A stretch of DNA of 6,744 nt from NCBI GenBank assembly GCA_021772215.1, contig JAJFMK010000003.1, positions 1 through 6,744 of the forward strand, read 5' to 3'. Under the pieces are notes generated by a model. The model did not search any database, had not been told where the DNA came from, and worked only from the letters and a program-made list of their open reading frames with translations. The DNA is from Chlamydiota bacterium (GTDB taxonomy: Bacteria; Chlamydiota; Chlamydiia; Chlamydiales; JAJFMK01). Positions 5,107 through 6,744 of the stretch are shown piece by piece. The stretch's first letter is position 1; every line of letters begins with the position of its first letter. The position numbers and the translations under genes were made by a program.

Positions 5107-5661
5107 TTATAACTTGTTGATAGCTAGAACAGTAGGGGAATTTTCAAGGGAAATCCAGCGGGTGTGACTGACCGTGAACTGATTAGAGGAGAGGCTTGCT
5201 GCGAAGGCTAAAACCGCCCTCTCCTCCTCTAAGCCCCCCTCGTGACCGCTATAGGTAGTTACTATGATATAGCCACCTGGGCGTAGGAGGGTGAGCGCTG
5301 ATTCGAGACTCTTGATCGTCGAGCTCGGCGCTGTAATCACCCTCTTGTCACTGCCGGGGAGATAGCCGAGGTTATATATAATGAGATCGACTGTTTCCGG
5401 CTCAGTTAGCTGAGCTATCTTACTATGACAGGTCTGTATATATTCCACGTTGGCTTTGGGGTAGCTCTCCTGAACTCTATCCTTTGTTTTGTCGATTGCT
5501 TCTTTTTGGAGATCAACAGCAAGGATCCGACCTTTTGTTATAAGCTGACAGAGGAAGAGAGTATCATGGCCATTGCCACAGGTGGCATCGAGGGTAAAAG
5601 AGCCCTCATTAAGGACGCTTTTAAATAGATTGTGGGCAAAGGGTATGTGGCTACTTCGCAA
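5107..5661 (-). CDS. mnmM: YtqB/MnmM-type class I SAM-dependent RNA methyltransferase
   Basis: The 184-residue protein is a single Rossmann methyltransferase domain of the YtqB (rRNA_methylase, PF06962) family. The Bacillus member is known as MnmM and methylates nm5(s2)U34 in tRNA to mnm5(s2)U. It has the family's PFAHNLF start (7-13), the SAM loop LDATCGNGHDTLFL (24-37), the ribose-binding acidic residue in AVDLQKEAI (48-56), the catalytic-site motif NLGYLPGSDK (97-106) and LRPGGYIIVTTYSGHEGG (126-143). Length is normal. No ATG or GTG is available; the TTG at 5661 is the only start that keeps the N-terminal motif, and an in-frame stop lies 10 nt further up. It overlaps the last 11 bp of the AmaP-like gene, so translation is probably coupled. 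The symbol is by similarity; older annotations call it a putative rRNA methylase. Confidence 0.85.
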   Translation of the reverse strand: MRSSHIPFAHNLFKSVLNEGSFTLDATCGNGHDTLFLCQLITKGRILAVDLQKEAIDKTKDRVQESYPKANVEYIQTCHSKIAQLTEPETVDLIIYNLGYLPGSDKRVITAPSSTIKSLESALTLLRPGGYIIVTTYSGHEGGLEEERAVLAFAASLSSNQFTVSHTRWISLENSPTVLAINKL

Positions 5662-6145
5662 AGGAGAGCTCTAAGTTTAGTTCGTTGTTATAGCCGAGTA
5701 GCTCGAAAAGAGTTTTTGAGACCTCCATTTCTATCGATTGTATGAGGTCAACTTGGTTATTCTCGTTTGGCAAGGTGGCAAAGAGATGGATAATTCCCCT
5801 TCTAAGTTCAACTCTCGTTTTTATAGCTGCTCCAAGAGGGAGGGGCTTTAAAGCTCGGTTGAACTGCTCTAAGATGATTTTCTCTTCTACCTCTATGGTG
5901 TAGCGGCTGCTTCTGAAGGATAGAGAGCGGTTCTTTCTATTTGTAACTAGTCGGACAAATAGAGTGGAGCCCAGTATTAGTAATATCAGGCCTAAAAGAT
6001 AGACCCAAGAGGGGCTGTTTTGAATATATGTAACGCTTTTTTCTAACCAGTCCGGGTGAGTGGGAAGAAAAAGAAGAAGGACTCCTAGAGCGAAAAGAAA
6101 TATCGCCCATAGAAGCCTTATCGTTGTTCTTAGCAGCTGTTTCAT
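5651..6145 (-). CDS. amaP: AmaP-like membrane anchor of the Asp23/Gls24 system
   Basis: The 164-residue protein has two membrane helices near its N-terminus (about 10-28 and 47-66) separated by a short PTHPDW loop. A cytoplasmic domain of about 95 residues follows, beginning YTIEVEEKIILEQFNRAL and ending LNLELSFAK. This two-TM-plus-Asp23-like-domain design, directly after an Asp23 gene, is that of AmaP, which tethers Asp23 to the membrane in Staphylococcus. Here it would hold the upstream-encoded Asp23-family partner at the inner membrane. Its ATG overlaps the partner's stop codon (TAATG), and no clear ribosome-binding site precedes it, so expression depends on coupling. It in turn overlaps the methyltransferase gene by 11 bp. 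AmaP identity rests on topology and context more than on sequence. Confidence 0.72.
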   Translation of the reverse strand: MKQLLRTTIRLLWAIFLFALGVLLLFLPTHPDWLEKSVTYIQNSPSWVYLLGLILLILGSTLFVRLVTNRKNRSLSFRSSRYTIEVEEKIILEQFNRALKPLPLGAAIKTRVELRRGIIHLFATLPNENNQVDLIQSIEMEVSKTLFELLGYNNELNLELSFAK

Positions 6146-6642
6146 TAACTTGAGATTTCCGAGGGGTAATCATCATCTAGCCCATCCTCTTCCGGAGTGG
6201 GGATGGAGAGAAGGCTGGGGTTGATGCGCAGCTTCTCCATCTCTTTATCAGAGAGGATGTTTTTGAAAATGACATGGACAGAGGAGACGTGTAGACCGCT
6301 ATACTTAGTGATCTCCTTTGTAATGTTGCTCTGAATTTCTTGAGCCTTTACCGGGATAGAGATTCCATACCCAATATTAAGTTCAACACGAACAGAGACA
6401 GAGTTTTTGTTGCTATCCTGCTCGACAAAGATCCCTTTGATTCCGTCGAGGTTGCCCATACTTAAGAGGTTATCAATCAAGCCCCCTTCAATAAAGGCGA
6501 CCCCTTCGATGGATGAGATGGTTCTAAGTACCAGAGATTGAAAGACTTTATTCTCAATATCGCGGATATAGACTGTCTCGGCAAATTCTAACTCATTGCT
6601 CTCGAGCCTACGCTCTTTAGTTGCTTGATCGGGTTGATCCAT
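6145..6642 (-). CDS. Asp23/Gls24 family envelope stress protein
   Basis: Asp23/Gls24 proteins are small cytoplasmic alpha/beta proteins that polymerise at the membrane and take part in envelope or alkaline stress. The domain spans about residues 18-130: VYIRDIENKVFQSLVLRTIS, SIEGVAFIEGG, GIKGIFVEQD, SVSVRVELNIGYGISIPVKA and YSGLHVSSVHVIFKN follow the family's order (VeGVa, kGV.V, v.v.yG..i..va..vQ..v, tGl.V..V.V). An acidic tail (PEEDGLDDDYPSE) ends the 165-residue protein. A GTG at 6663 would add seven residues, but AAGAGGA lies 7 nt before the ATG at 6642, so that is the start. It is the first gene of the overlapping operon and is followed by its likely AmaP-type anchor. Confidence 0.85.
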   Translation of the reverse strand: MDQPDQATKERRLESNELEFAETVYIRDIENKVFQSLVLRTISSIEGVAFIEGGLIDNLLSMGNLDGIKGIFVEQDSNKNSVSVRVELNIGYGISIPVKAQEIQSNITKEITKYSGLHVSSVHVIFKNILSDKEMEKLRINPSLLSIPTPEEDGLDDDYPSEISS

Positions 6643-6676
6643 TTTGGTTTCCTCTTGATACACTTTCTCAACACTT

Positions 6677-6705
6677 ACAATACGCTATATTCGATTTTAG
6701 GAAAA
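6677..6705 (-). promoter_or_regulatory. Weak candidate promoter of the asp23 operon
   Basis: On the minus strand TTTTCC (6700-6705) and TATTGT (6677-6682) are 17 nt apart and 35 nt before the ATG at 6642. The spacing and place are right, the boxes are weak (3/6 and 4/6). No better pair is visible in the 100 bp upstream. Confidence 0.3.
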
Positions 6706-6715
6706 CTCTCTTTCA

Positions 6716-6724
6716 TGGTAAAAT
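6716..6724 (+). promoter_or_regulatory. Extended -10 element of a gene to the right
   Basis: TGGTAAAAT on the plus strand fits an extended -10 (TGnTATAAT) with one mismatch. It would drive a divergent gene starting beyond the window; AGAGGGGTG follows as leader or ribosome-binding site. No -35 box is convincing (TTTAGG, 17 nt upstream). Confidence 0.3.
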
Positions 6725-6744
6725 AGAGGGGTGATTAGTGTAAC

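Noticed and set aside
1..6744. CRISPR array, tRNA or rRNA genes
   Set aside because: No regularly spaced direct repeats and no cloverleaf or rRNA signature seen on either strand.

Overview
The window reads as chromosomal DNA of a chlamydia-like bacterium (phylum Chlamydiota, probably an environmental, amoeba-associated lineage). The strongest marker is a 51-residue basic protein at 829-984 (minus) that matches my recollection of the Chlamydia/Verrucomicrobia small basic protein family. A very cysteine-rich secreted protein, a small basic-protein/ybeY cluster, moderate G+C and clear Shine-Dalgarno sites fit this. I could not search databases, so genus and species are not assigned.

Layout. 3-350 (+) is the C-terminal end of a membrane protein that looks like a bacterial relative of pentameric ligand-gated ion channels. 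Convergent to it is a minus-strand cluster: an unknown 141-residue protein (1250-1675), then a promoter (1213-1241), a 61-residue basic protein (996-1181), the small basic protein (829-984) and ybeY (384-875). From about 1700 to 2110 there is no gene. This gap holds an IS-end-like motif and a 177-bp imperfect palindrome (1928-2104) lying directly against a TrkA/RCK gene that has lost its N-terminal part (2133-2618, +). A strong bidirectional terminator (2629-2658) separates that remnant from a convergent secreted protein of unknown function (2674-3216, -).

From 3374 to 3762 lies a short plus-strand ORF that runs into a minus-strand fragment of a DDE transposase, so this is a second decayed insertion site. 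It is followed by a DnaQ-type exonuclease (3809-4414, +), a terminator hairpin overlapping its stop codon, and the cysteine-rich envelope-type protein (4444-4950, -) with a 12-residue internal repeat. The right end is a tightly overlapping minus-strand operon: an Asp23/Gls24-family protein (6145-6642), a two-TM AmaP-like membrane protein (5651-6145) and a YtqB/MnmM-type SAM methyltransferase (5107-5661) with its own terminator.

How the genes may work together. The ybeY cluster suggests coupling of ribosome/RNA maturation to small basic proteins. The Asp23-AmaP pair suggests a membrane-tethered envelope-stress complex, with a probable tRNA wobble-uridine methyltransferase riding on the same transcript. 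The cysteine-rich protein suggests the disulfide-stabilised envelope typical of chlamydiae. I see no clearly new multi-gene defence or mobile system. The most unusual structures are the large palindrome beside the truncated trkA, the periodic Cys/Tyr protein, and the channel-like protein at the left edge.
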